Source of the DNA: Dokdonella koreensis DS-123 | GTDB lineage: Bacteria; Pseudomonadota; Gammaproteobacteria; Xanthomonadales; Rhodanobacteraceae | Direction of reading: 5' to 3' | NCBI RefSeq assembly: GCF_001632775.1 | Contig: NZ_CP015249.1 | Location: 4,382,620 to 4,446,619 of the forward strand | Length of the DNA stretch: 64,000 nucleotides | Part shown: positions 1-7,995 of the stretch, piece by piece | How the letters are laid out: each line of letters opens with the position of its first letter | How positions within the stretch are numbered: position 1 is the first letter of the stretch | Translations under genes and position numbers: made by a program | The notes under the pieces: generated by a model | Databases searched by the model: none | What the model saw: the letters and a program-made list of their open reading frames with translations, nothing else | What the model was told of the DNA's origin: nothing

Positions 1-775
1 CGGCCCCGCTGACGGTCATCCAGCCGACCCGGTAGCCGCAGGCCAGGTGCACCTTGGACAAGCCGCCGTAGCTGATGCAGGGCACGTCGCCGGCCAGCGG
101 CGCCAGCGGCACGAAGCGGGCGTCGTCGTAGAGGACGCTGTCGTAGATCTCGTCGGACAGCAGGATCAGGCCGTGGCGTGCGGCCAGCGCGACGATCGCC
201 TCCAGGATCGGGCGCGGATAGACCGCGCCGGTCGGGTTGTTCGGGTTGATGAGCACGATCGCGCGCGTGCGCGGCGTGATCAGCGCGGCCATCCGCTCCG
301 GATCGGGCAGGTGGTCCGCGGCGGCCGGGCACGGGTAGTGGACCGGCGTGCCGCCGTTGAGGAAGGTCGCGGCCGTCCAGAGCGGATAGTCCGGCGCCGG
401 CACCAGCACCTCGTCACCCGGGTTGACGATCGCGCGGATGCTGAGATCGATCAGCTCGCTGACGCCGTTGCCGAGGAAGACCCGCTCGGCGTCCACCCGC
501 GCGGACCCTTGCGCGCGCTGGACCACGGCGATCGCCTCGCGCGCGGCCAGCAGGCCCTGCTGGTGGCCGTAGGCTTCGCTGGCCGGCAGCGCGTCGGCGA
601 TCGCCTGGCGCAGGTGGGCCGGCACGCGGAAGCCGAACAATCCCGGATTGCCGATGTTGAGCCGGGTGATCGTCTCCCCGGCGGCCTCCAGTTCACGGGC
701 CCGCCGGCTGAGCGGGCCGCGGATGTCGTAGCGGACTTCGTTGAGGCGGGAACTGGTGGCGATCGGACGATCCAT
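1..775 (-). CDS. AlaA-like PLP-dependent aminotransferase, C-terminus cut by window edge
   Basis: Class I/II (fold-type I) aminotransferase that would move an amino group between an amino acid and a 2-oxo acid in the cytoplasm; the closest family I recognise is the alanine/glutamate-pyruvate type (AlaA). The minus-strand frame opens at ATG 775-773 (MDRPIATSSRLNEVRYDIRG) and reads without a stop to the window edge, about 258 codons of an expected 400 or so. Visible family blocks are LNIGNPG near residue 42, a YGHQQGLLAAREAI substrate-loop region, INPNNPTGAVYP, LSDEIYD, and GGLSKVHLACGYRVGWM with the PLP-binding lysine near the truncated end. It is transcribed away from rsgA. The exact substrate cannot be read from sequence alone; a related aspartate or N-succinyldiaminopimelate aminotransferase is possible. 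Confidence 0.85.
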   Translation of the reverse strand, partial: MDRPIATSSRLNEVRYDIRGPLSRRARELEAAGETITRLNIGNPGLFGFRVPAHLRQAIADALPASEAYGHQQGLLAAREAIAVVQRAQGSARVDAERVFLGNGVSELIDLSIRAIVNPGDEVLVPAPDYPLWTAATFLNGGTPVHYPCPAAADHLPDPERMAALITPRTRAIVLINPNNPTGAVYPRPILEAIVALAARHGLILLSDEIYDSVLYDDARFVPLAPLAGDVPCISYGGLSKVHLACGYRVGWMTVSGA

Positions 776-987
776 GAGCCGCACGTAAGGGGATTCGGCG
801 CGCCCGCAGGGCGCAGGAAAGGGCCATGCTAGCCGATACGCGGCGCTGCACAAGAGTCGTCCAGGCGCTGCCCCGATGCCGCCCCGCCGCTGCCCGCGAC
901 GCGCCCCGGATCGCCCGACGCGTGCCGGGAAGCTCCTTGCCGGGGCCGGGGCGCCGACGCGACTCGCCCGCCGTCCTCGACACGCTC

Positions 988-993
988 TAGAAT
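988..993 (+). promoter_or_regulatory. -10-like hexamer TAGAAT before rsgA
   Basis: TAGAAT lies 7 bp before ATG 1001, which would put the transcription start at or next to the start codon. No Shine-Dalgarno sequence is visible before either candidate start. Confidence 0.4.
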
Positions 994-1000
994 GCCGCCG

Positions 1001-2080
1001 ATGCAGCTCTCCGCCGACCTGGAAGACCGCCTGGCCCGTATCGGCTGGCGCACGCTGGCCCTGCCGGACGATGCGCCCGCCGACGCGTTCCCGGCCCGGG
1101 TCAGCGCCCAGCACCGTGCCGGCTACCAGCTGGACGACGGCGCCGCCACCTTCAACGCCCAACCGGCGCCACGCTTCCTCAAGGCCGGCGCCGATCCGCT
1201 GGAGCGGCCCGCGGTCGGCGATTTCGTGCTGGTCGTTCCCGGCACGCCGCCGCAGATCGAGCGCGTGTTGCCGCGGCGCACCGTGCTCAGCCGCGCGGCG
1301 GCCGGTGAGCGCCACCAGCGCCAGATCATCGCCACCAATGTCGACCACGTCTTCGTCGTGACGGGCCTGGACGGGGATTTCAATCCGGCGCGCATCGAGC
1401 GCTACCTGCTGCTGGTCGCCGAGAGCGGGGCGTTGCCGGTGGTCGTGCTGACCAAGGCCGACCAGGCGCACGACGCGGCGGCCGCCATTGCCGAACTGCG
1501 CCGGCGCGTGCCGCCACCGGTCGAGATCCTGGCCGTCAACGCCAAGTCGCCCGACAGCGTCGCGCCGCTGCTGGCCTGGCTGCGACCGGGCGACAGCGCG
1601 GTCCTGGTCGGCTCCTCGGGCGCCGGCAAGTCGACCCTGACCAACAGCCTGCTCGGCCAGTCACGCCAGGCCACCGGCGCGGTGCGCGAGAACGACAGCC
1701 GCGGCCGCCACACCACCACGCATCGTGCGCTGCTGCGCCTGCCGTCCGGCGGCTGCCTGATCGACACGCCGGGCATGCGCGAGATCAAGCTCACCGGCGA
1801 GGAGAGCCTGGACGGCAGCCAGTTCGCCGACATCGAGGAACTGGCCCAGCGCTGCCGGTTCGGCGACTGCGCCCACGCCAGCGAGCCCGGTTGCGCGGTC
1901 CGCGCGGCCCTGGCCGAGGGCCGGCTCGACCCGGCGCGCTGGCAGAACTACCTCAAGCTGCGCGACGAACTGGCCGCCGCCGCCGACAGCCTCGAAGCGC
2001 AGCTGCGGCGCAAGAGCGAGGCGCGCGTGCTGACCAAGGCGCTCGGCCGGCGGCTCAACGAGAAGTACGGACACCGCTGA
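1001..2080 (+). CDS. rsgA: Ribosome small-subunit-dependent GTPase A
   Basis: RsgA (YjeQ) is a circularly permuted GTPase that checks late 30S subunit assembly and releases RbfA. The protein has an N-terminal OB-like part, then G motifs in permuted order: TKAD (G4), a NAKS-like G5, GSSGAGKST (P-loop, G1), a TTTHR G2 loop and DTPGMRE (G3). The C-terminal zinc domain shows C-x5-C-x7-C spacing around RCRFGDCAHASEPGCAV. I place the start at ATG 1001 (MQLSADLEDR). An in-frame ATG at 992 exists, but it overlaps a TAGAAT -10-like hexamer (988-993), so using 1001 would give a nearly leaderless message. With the 992 start the product is 362 residues; with 1001 it is 359, both normal for the family. 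It is convergent with the HAF-repeat gene. Confidence 0.93.
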   Translation: MQLSADLEDRLARIGWRTLALPDDAPADAFPARVSAQHRAGYQLDDGAATFNAQPAPRFLKAGADPLERPAVGDFVLVVPGTPPQIERVLPRRTVLSRAAAGERHQRQIIATNVDHVFVVTGLDGDFNPARIERYLLLVAESGALPVVVLTKADQAHDAAAAIAELRRRVPPPVEILAVNAKSPDSVAPLLAWLRPGDSAVLVGSSGAGKSTLTNSLLGQSRQATGAVRENDSRGRHTTTHRALLRLPSGGCLIDTPGMREIKLTGEESLDGSQFADIEELAQRCRFGDCAHASEPGCAVRAALAEGRLDPARWQNYLKLRDELAAAADSLEAQLRRKSEARVLTKALGRRLNEKYGHR

Positions 2081-2149
2081 AGCGCCACCGCCGGCGATCC
2101 CGCCGCGCGGGCGGCACCGCAGCGGCGGCCGGCGAGCGGTAGGGCGCCG

Positions 2150-3301
2150 TTACGGGGTCGGATCGAAGCCGTCGGCGAAGATCGGATCGGTGACGATCGG
2201 CGTCAGCATGAAGCTGCCGATGCTGTTGTCGGCCAGCCGGCCGGTACCGACGATCACGCCGTGCGCGTTGATGGCCACGGCATTGGAGAAGCGCGTGAAG
2301 CCGGCAGTATCGTCGACGTGCTGGTACAGGTCGTAGGTCGTCCCGTCGATGTGCACCCAGGCGCGCAGGCCGGGGACGATGCCGCTGGCGGTGCCGATGC
2401 CGGCGGTGCCGACGATCACGCCGGCCGCGTTGATCGCGACGGCGCCGCCGTTGGTCTGGTCCAGCGTCGCGCCCGGGAGCTCGGTGAAGGTGCCGTCCTG
2501 CGCGAAGACCACCGGCACCAGCACCGGCTCGGTGACCGACAGGCCCAGGCCCACCGCGATGCCGGCGTCGTTGACCGCGACCGCGATGCTGGCGAAGTCC
2601 TCGGTCATCGGGCTCATCGGGAGCACCTCCGGCACGCCCACCTGGCCGGCCACCGCATGGATCGTGGAGCTGTGCAGGTTCCAGTGGCCGACCAAGCGGC
2701 CGGCATTGTTGAGGGCATTCCAGCGCGCCTGCTGGTCGGGCATCGTCTCGTCCGGCAGGCCGTAGTCGACCAGGCCGTCCTTCGCGGTCCAGACGAACGC
2801 GCGGCTCGGCGCGCCGGTGCCGAAGCCGCCCTTGCCGCCGGCGACGACGCCCTGGTCGTTGATGTCATTGGGCTCGGCCGACTCCCCGACGGCCTGGCTG
2901 ATCACCGTGTACGGACCCGGCGCGGCGGCATCCCACAGGAGCGCCGCGATGCCACTGGAGAAATCGGTGGCGGTACCCACGATCTGGCCGGCATTGTTGA
3001 TCGCCTTGGCGATGCCGTCGACGTCGACGCCGGGCGTCACCGCGAGCGGATGGGCACCGGCGCCGTCCCACAGCACCGGCACCCGCACGAAATCGGCGTT
3101 CTGGTAGTGACCGACCACCTGGCCGGCATCGTTGATGTCGGTGACGGTGACGTTGGCCGCGTCCGGCGCGGTGAGCACGGTCAGGTGGTACTGCGGCGCG
3201 GCACCGGCACCGGCGGCGGCGCAGACCAGCGCCAGCGCGAGGGCACGGCGCAGCGAACGGATCGTGACCGGGGTGATGGGCCGGGGAGAGGTCGCAGTCA
3301 T
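2150..3301 (-). CDS. Secreted HAF-repeat protein with terminal IFADGFD motif
   Basis: Predicted exported protein of 383 residues with a Sec signal peptide (basic start, then LRRALALALVCAAAGAGAA, cleavage likely before APQYHL). The mature part is built of about six repeats of the form IN-x-AG-x-IVG followed by a short beta-strand segment (INDAGQVVGHYQ, INNAGQIVGTATD, LNNAGRLVGHW, VNDAGIAVG, INAAGVIVG, INAHGVIVG). This matches the extracellular HAF repeat family, a likely beta-propeller of unknown biochemical role. The chain ends in DPIFADGFDPTP, a tail shared with other secreted proteins in this window. It lies 160 bp downstream of the winged-helix/TPR regulator on the same strand. The start ATG at 3301 has an AAGG sequence about 10 bp upstream. 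The function is unknown. Confidence 0.8.
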   Translation of the reverse strand: MTATSPRPITPVTIRSLRRALALALVCAAAGAGAAPQYHLTVLTAPDAANVTVTDINDAGQVVGHYQNADFVRVPVLWDGAGAHPLAVTPGVDVDGIAKAINNAGQIVGTATDFSSGIAALLWDAAAPGPYTVISQAVGESAEPNDINDQGVVAGGKGGFGTGAPSRAFVWTAKDGLVDYGLPDETMPDQQARWNALNNAGRLVGHWNLHSSTIHAVAGQVGVPEVLPMSPMTEDFASIAVAVNDAGIAVGLGLSVTEPVLVPVVFAQDGTFTELPGATLDQTNGGAVAINAAGVIVGTAGIGTASGIVPGLRAWVHIDGTTYDLYQHVDDTAGFTRFSNAVAINAHGVIVGTGRLADNSIGSFMLTPIVTDPIFADGFDPTP

Positions 3302-3409
3302 GGGATAGGGCCTTCGAGCGCGGGAGGGAGAAACGCGGAGCCCGCAAGAGCGGTCCGCCGTGATGCCCCGACGATCCCGTCAATCGGACACGTCTGCATG
3401 TAAAAAGCC

Positions 3410-3427
3410 TGTATCGCGGATGTATCG
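3410..3427 (-). promoter_or_regulatory. 11-bp phased direct repeat (possible operator)
   Basis: TGTATCG occurs at 3410-3416 and 3421-3427 (CGATACA read on the coding strand), start to start exactly 11 bp, about 110-125 bp before the HAF-repeat gene. OmpR/PhoB-type winged helices typically bind 11-bp phased direct repeats, and such a protein is encoded just upstream. That it is the operator is inference. Confidence 0.4.
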
Positions 3428-3462
3428 ACGCGATAGATCCGCGGTTCCGGGACCGGCGACGC

Positions 3463-5789
3463 TCACGGCAGGGCAGCCAGCCCGTCAGGCAAGGGCCGTT
3501 CGCCAGCCAGGCGCAGGGCGCGCTCGTGCGCCGCGGCCGCGACCGTGGTCTTGCCGAGCGCCTGGTAGACCTGGGCCTCGCTCCAGGCGGCCCGCAGGTC
3601 GCGGTCGGCCCAGGGCGCGATACGGCCGTTGACCGAGACCGCCTCCTCGACACGGCCCGCCGCCAGCAGCTGGTCGACATACGGCTGCCCGACCGCGACC
3701 AGTTCCTCGGGGATGCCGCGCCGCGCCGCGCGATCCATCGCGTCGGCGAACTGCGGCAGCGCCGCGTCCGGCCGGTTCTCGGCGACGGCCTGGCCGGCCT
3801 CGGCCAGTGCCGCGTAGACCCGGTCGGACTGGTTCGGATCGGCCTCGCTCCAGGCGCGCAGGCGGGCCACCTCGGCTCGCGCCGCATCGACGTCGCCGCC
3901 CCCTGCAGCCCGCGGATGCGCGTCAGCCACACCAGCGCGTAGTCCAGGCGGCTGCGCGTCTGCAGCTCCGGCGTCAGCGCGTCGGCCGCCAGTTCCGCCG
4001 CCCGGGCCGGCCGGCCGCGCGCCAGCGCGATGCGCGCGGAAAGACCGGTCGCCTGCAGCCGCAGCGCCGCATCCTCCACCGCGTCGGAGCCGTCGAAGAT
4101 CCGGGCCACCAGCGTCTCGGACTCGTCGAGCCGGCCGCCGGCGGCCAGCGCGCGCGCCCGCGACAGCGTCAGCTCCCAGCGCTGGCGCTGGTTGCCGCCG
4201 TGCGCCTGGATCGGCCCGAAGCGCTCGCTGATCGCCAGTGCCGCGGCCGGATCGAGCAACTGCAGCTCGACGTCGACCTGGGCCGCCAGGGTCGCCGCCA
4301 GCGCATCCTCGGCGGCGAGCTGCTCGAAACGCTGGCCGGCGCTGCGCAGCAGCGGCAGGGCTGCCGCCGGCTGGCCGCGCTGCATCGCGTTCATGCCGAG
4401 GTTCAGGTCCACCGCCGCCACGCCGAACGCGTCATTGCGCAGTTCGTGCAGCGTGCGCGCACGGCCGTAGCTGATCGCCGCCGCTTCCAGCTGCATCCGC
4501 TGGCTGGCGACGCCGCCGATGCCGATGTAGGCGCGGGCGAGCACCCCCGGCTCGTCGGCGTCCTCGGTCAACGCGATCGACTCGGCGTAGGCGGCCTCCG
4601 CCGCGTCGATGCGCCCGAGCCGGAAGTACGTGGCGCCCAGCGTGTTCAGCGCACGCGCCCGCAGCACCGGCCCATCACCCGCCGGCAGGCGTTCGAGCAA
4701 GGCCTCCACCTGCCGGCGGCAGGCTTCGTACTCGCCGGAGAAGAACTCGATCGACGCGCGGCTGAGCGCGATCTCGGGGCGGTCCTGCAACGCCGACGCG
4801 GCGCCGGCGATCAGGGCCCGCGCGACATCCAGCTGCCCGGCCAGCACGGCGGCGTTGACCCGCCGCTGCAGCGTCTCCTGGGCCAGGGACGCATCGCCGG
4901 ACACGTCCGCCGGCGGCGTGTGGCCGAGCTTTATCAGCAGCTCGTCAGCCGCCTCGCGCGCCGCCTTCACCGCATCGTCCGCGCGGGTCTCGACGAGGAC
5001 CGTGCGCGTGCCGTCGCGCGCCTCGATGCGGACCGTCCAGGCGCCGTTGGCCTGCACCGCCTTCGGGCGGATCAGCCAGCGCGCCAGGTCGTGCCGCGCG
5101 CCGACCGCCGCCTCGCCGCCCTGCGCCTTGATCAGGGCGACGACCGTCTCGCCCGGTGCCGTCGCGAAGTTCCCGCGTTGCAGGTGACTGGAGACCAGGT
5201 CCATCAGGCCCAGCCGCAGCCAGCGCCAATCCTCGGGTGCATCGACCTCCGCCGGCAGCACCAGGGCCGCCAGCGGCGCCGGAGTCGCCGCGACCGGATC
5301 CGCCTTCCGGTGCAGCCACCATCCCCCTGCCGCCAGCATCAGCGCGAGGACCGCGGCCAGGCCGGCGAAGACGGCGCGGCGGCGCCACCGGGAAGCGGGT
5401 GCGGCCGTTCCGCTCGCGCCCGCAGCCGGCGGACCGGCATCGACCGGCGCGGCGCCCGGCTCCGATACCCCTTCGACCGTTCCGTCCATGACCCAGCGAT
5501 AGCCCAGCCGCGGCACGGTGCGGATGATGCGCTGGTCGTTGCCGGTGTCGCCGAGCAGCCGGCGCAGGCGCATGACGGCGTGATTGAGCGAAACCTCGCT
5601 GACGTCGACCCGCCCCCACACCGCCGCCGCCAGCTCGTCGCGGCCGACCGGCCGGTCACGGTGCCGGATCAGGTGGATCAGGCAGTCGATCGTGCTGAGC
5701 GGGAGGCTGATGCGGCGCTCGTCCTCGAACAGCTCGCGCGCCTGCGCATCGAGCCGGAAGCGGCCGAACCGATAGACCGGAATACTCAT
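3463..5789 (-). pseudogene. Winged-helix/TM/TPR regulator with an apparent frameshift
   Basis: One of five paralogous membrane regulators in this window. The N-terminal Trans_reg_C winged helix covers about residues 1-105 (LSTIDCLIHLIRHRDRPVGR, then RTVPRLGYRW), one transmembrane segment follows at about 138-160 (VFAGLAAVLALMLAAGGWW), and a TPR-rich part of about 600 residues would face the periplasm. This is the ToxR/CadC layout. The frame is broken near 3899-3903: coding-strand CAG plus a run of G is one base short, after which the family-like sequence (GGGDVDAARAEVARL to LRLAGERPLPDGLAALP) continues in the -1 frame down to 3463. Read literally, the upstream frame runs on to 2865 inside the HAF gene with no family resemblance. 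Either a real 1-bp deletion in a G5 tract or a sequencing error would explain it. TAACCT lies 6 bp before the ATG. Confidence 0.7.
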
Positions 5790-5795
5790 GCCGAC

Positions 5796-5801
5796 AGGTT
5801 A
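5796..5801 (-). promoter_or_regulatory. -10-like TAACCT, leaderless-type promoter
   Basis: TAACCT on the minus strand, separated by 6 bp from the ATG at 5789 and with no ribosome binding site between. The same geometry recurs before the other four paralogous regulators. Confidence 0.5.
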
Positions 5802-5992
5802 GCAGCCTGCCGGAACCGCCCGTGCCACCTTTTGCCGCGCGACACGCGCCCGGTGCGAGATCACCGGACGCGTCGTCTCGATCGCGAACACCCCGGGCCC
5901 GCGCCCGTCAGGCCGTCGAGAAACCGCCTGCCGGCGCGATCCAGGAAAGGACCGCTCGTTCCCACCAACGTGCCAGCGGCCGGGCGCGCGTT

Positions 5993-7843
5993 CTAGGGTT
6001 CGAAATCGTCGCGGAACAGCACGTCGTCGTTGACGACCGGCTGCAGCTCCAGCGCGCCGATGTCCACGCCCGCGCCGTACTCGCGCAGGTACGCACCACC
6101 GCGCTGATCGGTGGCGAGCCCGGTCGCATTGGTGCCGGCGTCGATCGCAGGGCTCGTCTCGGCCAGCGCATGGCTGAGGGTCGGGCCGCCGTTGTCGGCC
6201 AGCGGCAGCAGCTGCGGGTCGAGCGTGATCGTGTCGGCCGGCATCTGCGCCGGTGCGCCGCCGGCGTTGTCGATCAGGTTGTGCGAGCCGGCGATCGCCT
6301 TCGGGAACAGCCACACCTGGTTGGCCTGGCCATTGGTCGTGTTGGCCGAAACGATCGAACTGGTCAGCTCGACCTGCTCGGTATAGGAGTCGCCGCTGAT
6401 GCCGGCGCCGCGCCGCGTGGCCTGGTTGAACGCGACCGTGCTGTTGCTGAAGCGCACGCGGCCGCCGCTGACCATGACGCCGCCGCCCTCGCGGCCGGCG
6501 TTGCCGGAGATCGTGCTGTTGACGATCATCGAGTCGGCCGGCGCGTACTCCATGTAGAGCAGGGCCAGGCCACCGCCGTCGGCGCCGGCGGTGTTGCCGG
6601 TGATGCTGCTCGCCATCAGGTTGACGGTCGCGCCGAACGAAAGGATGCCGCCACCGCCTTCGTCGGTGCCGCCCTCGTTGCCGGCGCTGTTGCCGATGAC
6701 CCGGGTGCGCTCGAGCGATACCGTGCCTTGCCCCGGGGCGATCATGCCGCCGCCGGCCGAGGCGGCGCGATTGCCGCTGATCGTGCTGTCGAGGATCTCG
6801 ACCGTGGTGCCGGTGCCGGTGAAGCGCAGACCGCCGCCGCCGCCGTAGTGGCCCGGCGAGGTGACGACGTTGTCGAGCACATCGATGCGGCTCAGGCTGC
6901 CGCCGCCGCGCGCCCAGATGCCGCCGCCCTGCGGCGCACAGACGCCGCACTGGCTCTCGGCGGTGTTCTCGGCGATGCGCGTGCCGTCCATGTCCAGCGT
7001 CACCAGCGGCGCGCTGCCGCCGCGCGCACCGGCCGCGATGCCGCCGCCGAACACCTCGTAGCTGTCGGAGAACGCGATGTTGCCGCTGATCGTGCTGTCG
7101 ATCAGCTGGGCGTCGCCGCCGACGCGCAGGCCGCCGCCTTCGGTGATGTTGCCGAACATGTTGCCGCCGCTGACCGTATGGCTGTGCGCGCGGTTGTCGA
7201 CGAACCGGCTGCGCGTGGCGAGCAGCGTGCCGTCCACGGCCAGGCCGCCGCCGCGCACCAGCAGGTTGCCGTCGGCGACGTTGCCGACGAACTCGGCATC
7301 GGTCAGCGTGGCGTTGCCGGCCACCGCCGCGCCGCCGCCGCGGGTGTTCTCCACGCTCGCTTCGGCGGCCCTGCAGTCGCTGACCGCGACGTCGCTCAGC
7401 GTCAGGTTGCCGGCGGTCAGCAGGCAGCCGCCGTCGCCGGCGCTCTTGCCGTGCGTGAGGGTCAGGCCGGTCAACGACAGCGTCCCGGTGCCGCTGTGGT
7501 CGAAGATGCGGTCGCTGTCGCCGCCGCTGATCGCGAGCGCCTTGCGGCCCGGACCGGTCAGGCGCAGATCGGCGGCGGTCACGGGGATGGCGCCGCTGGT
7601 CAGCGTGATCGTGCCGCAGGCCAGACCCGACAGGTCGATCTCGGCACCGCTCGACGCCGCGGCGACCGCCGCACGCAGGCTGCCGGCACCCGCGTCGTCA
7701 CAGTTCTCGACGAGGACCGCGCCGCCGGCCGGTGCGGCGACGGCAGCAGCGGCCGGCGCCAGCAGCGCGGAGGCCAGGCAGAGGGCCAGGGGGTGGGGCC
7801 GCAGCATCTGCCGGGGAGAGGACGGACTACGCGTTGCGCTCAT
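5993..7843 (-). CDS. Secreted beta-helix protein with choice-of-anchor Q end
   Basis: Exported protein of 616 residues. I choose ATG 7843 (MSATRSPSSPRQMLRPHPLAL) over the upstream in-frame start because GGAG sits correctly before it and a signal peptide follows directly (LALCLASALLAPAAAAVAAPA). The mature part starts with a disulphide-type block (NCDDAGAGSLRAAVAAA, CGTITLT), typical of bacterial parallel beta-helix proteins. It continues in many rungs of the type STISGNxAxxxGGG. The end carries the choice-of-anchor Q block (NGGPTLSHALAETSPAIDAG, DQRGGAYLR, VDIGALEL) and stops in DDVLFRDDFEP, a variant of the tail motif found in neighbouring secreted proteins. The regulator gene at 7996 lies 152 bp upstream on the same strand. 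Expected at the cell surface or outside; adhesive or enzymatic role unknown. Confidence 0.8.
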   Translation of the reverse strand: MSATRSPSSPRQMLRPHPLALCLASALLAPAAAAVAAPAGGAVLVENCDDAGAGSLRAAVAAASSGAEIDLSGLACGTITLTSGAIPVTAADLRLTGPGRKALAISGGDSDRIFDHSGTGTLSLTGLTLTHGKSAGDGGCLLTAGNLTLSDVAVSDCRAAEASVENTRGGGAAVAGNATLTDAEFVGNVADGNLLVRGGGLAVDGTLLATRSRFVDNRAHSHTVSGGNMFGNITEGGGLRVGGDAQLIDSTISGNIAFSDSYEVFGGGIAAGARGGSAPLVTLDMDGTRIAENTAESQCGVCAPQGGGIWARGGGSLSRIDVLDNVVTSPGHYGGGGGLRFTGTGTTVEILDSTISGNRAASAGGGMIAPGQGTVSLERTRVIGNSAGNEGGTDEGGGGILSFGATVNLMASSITGNTAGADGGGLALLYMEYAPADSMIVNSTISGNAGREGGGVMVSGGRVRFSNSTVAFNQATRRGAGISGDSYTEQVELTSSIVSANTTNGQANQVWLFPKAIAGSHNLIDNAGGAPAQMPADTITLDPQLLPLADNGGPTLSHALAETSPAIDAGTNATGLATDQRGGAYLREYGAGVDIGALELQPVVNDDVLFRDDFEP

Positions 7844-7942
7844 CGAGAACTCCGAAACGGTCGGGAAAGCCCCGCGCGGCGGACCGCCGGGGGAGACCGA
7901 CCGAGCATGGCCCGGTGCACCGGGCGGCACCATGCCGAGGCT

Positions 7943-7968
7943 GTTCCGGTTCTGTTCGGCGGCCGTTC
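7943..7968 (-). promoter_or_regulatory. Three 11-bp phased repeats (possible operator)
   Basis: GTTC at 7943-7946, 7954-7957 and 7965-7968 (GAAC on the coding strand, in the context CCGAAC, CCGAAC, CCGGAAC), each 11 bp apart, about 100-125 bp before the beta-helix gene and directly behind the regulator gene. The spacing fits tandem binding by an OmpR/PhoB-type winged helix; the assignment is inferred. Confidence 0.45.
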
Positions 7969-7995
7969 GGACGTGATTCGGCGCGGTGGCGGCCG

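Noticed and set aside
2865..3462. Continuation of the first regulator's upstream frame into the HAF gene
   Set aside because: The translation after about 3900 is Arg/Pro-rich and unlike the family, whereas the -1 frame restores family sequence and ends at 3463.
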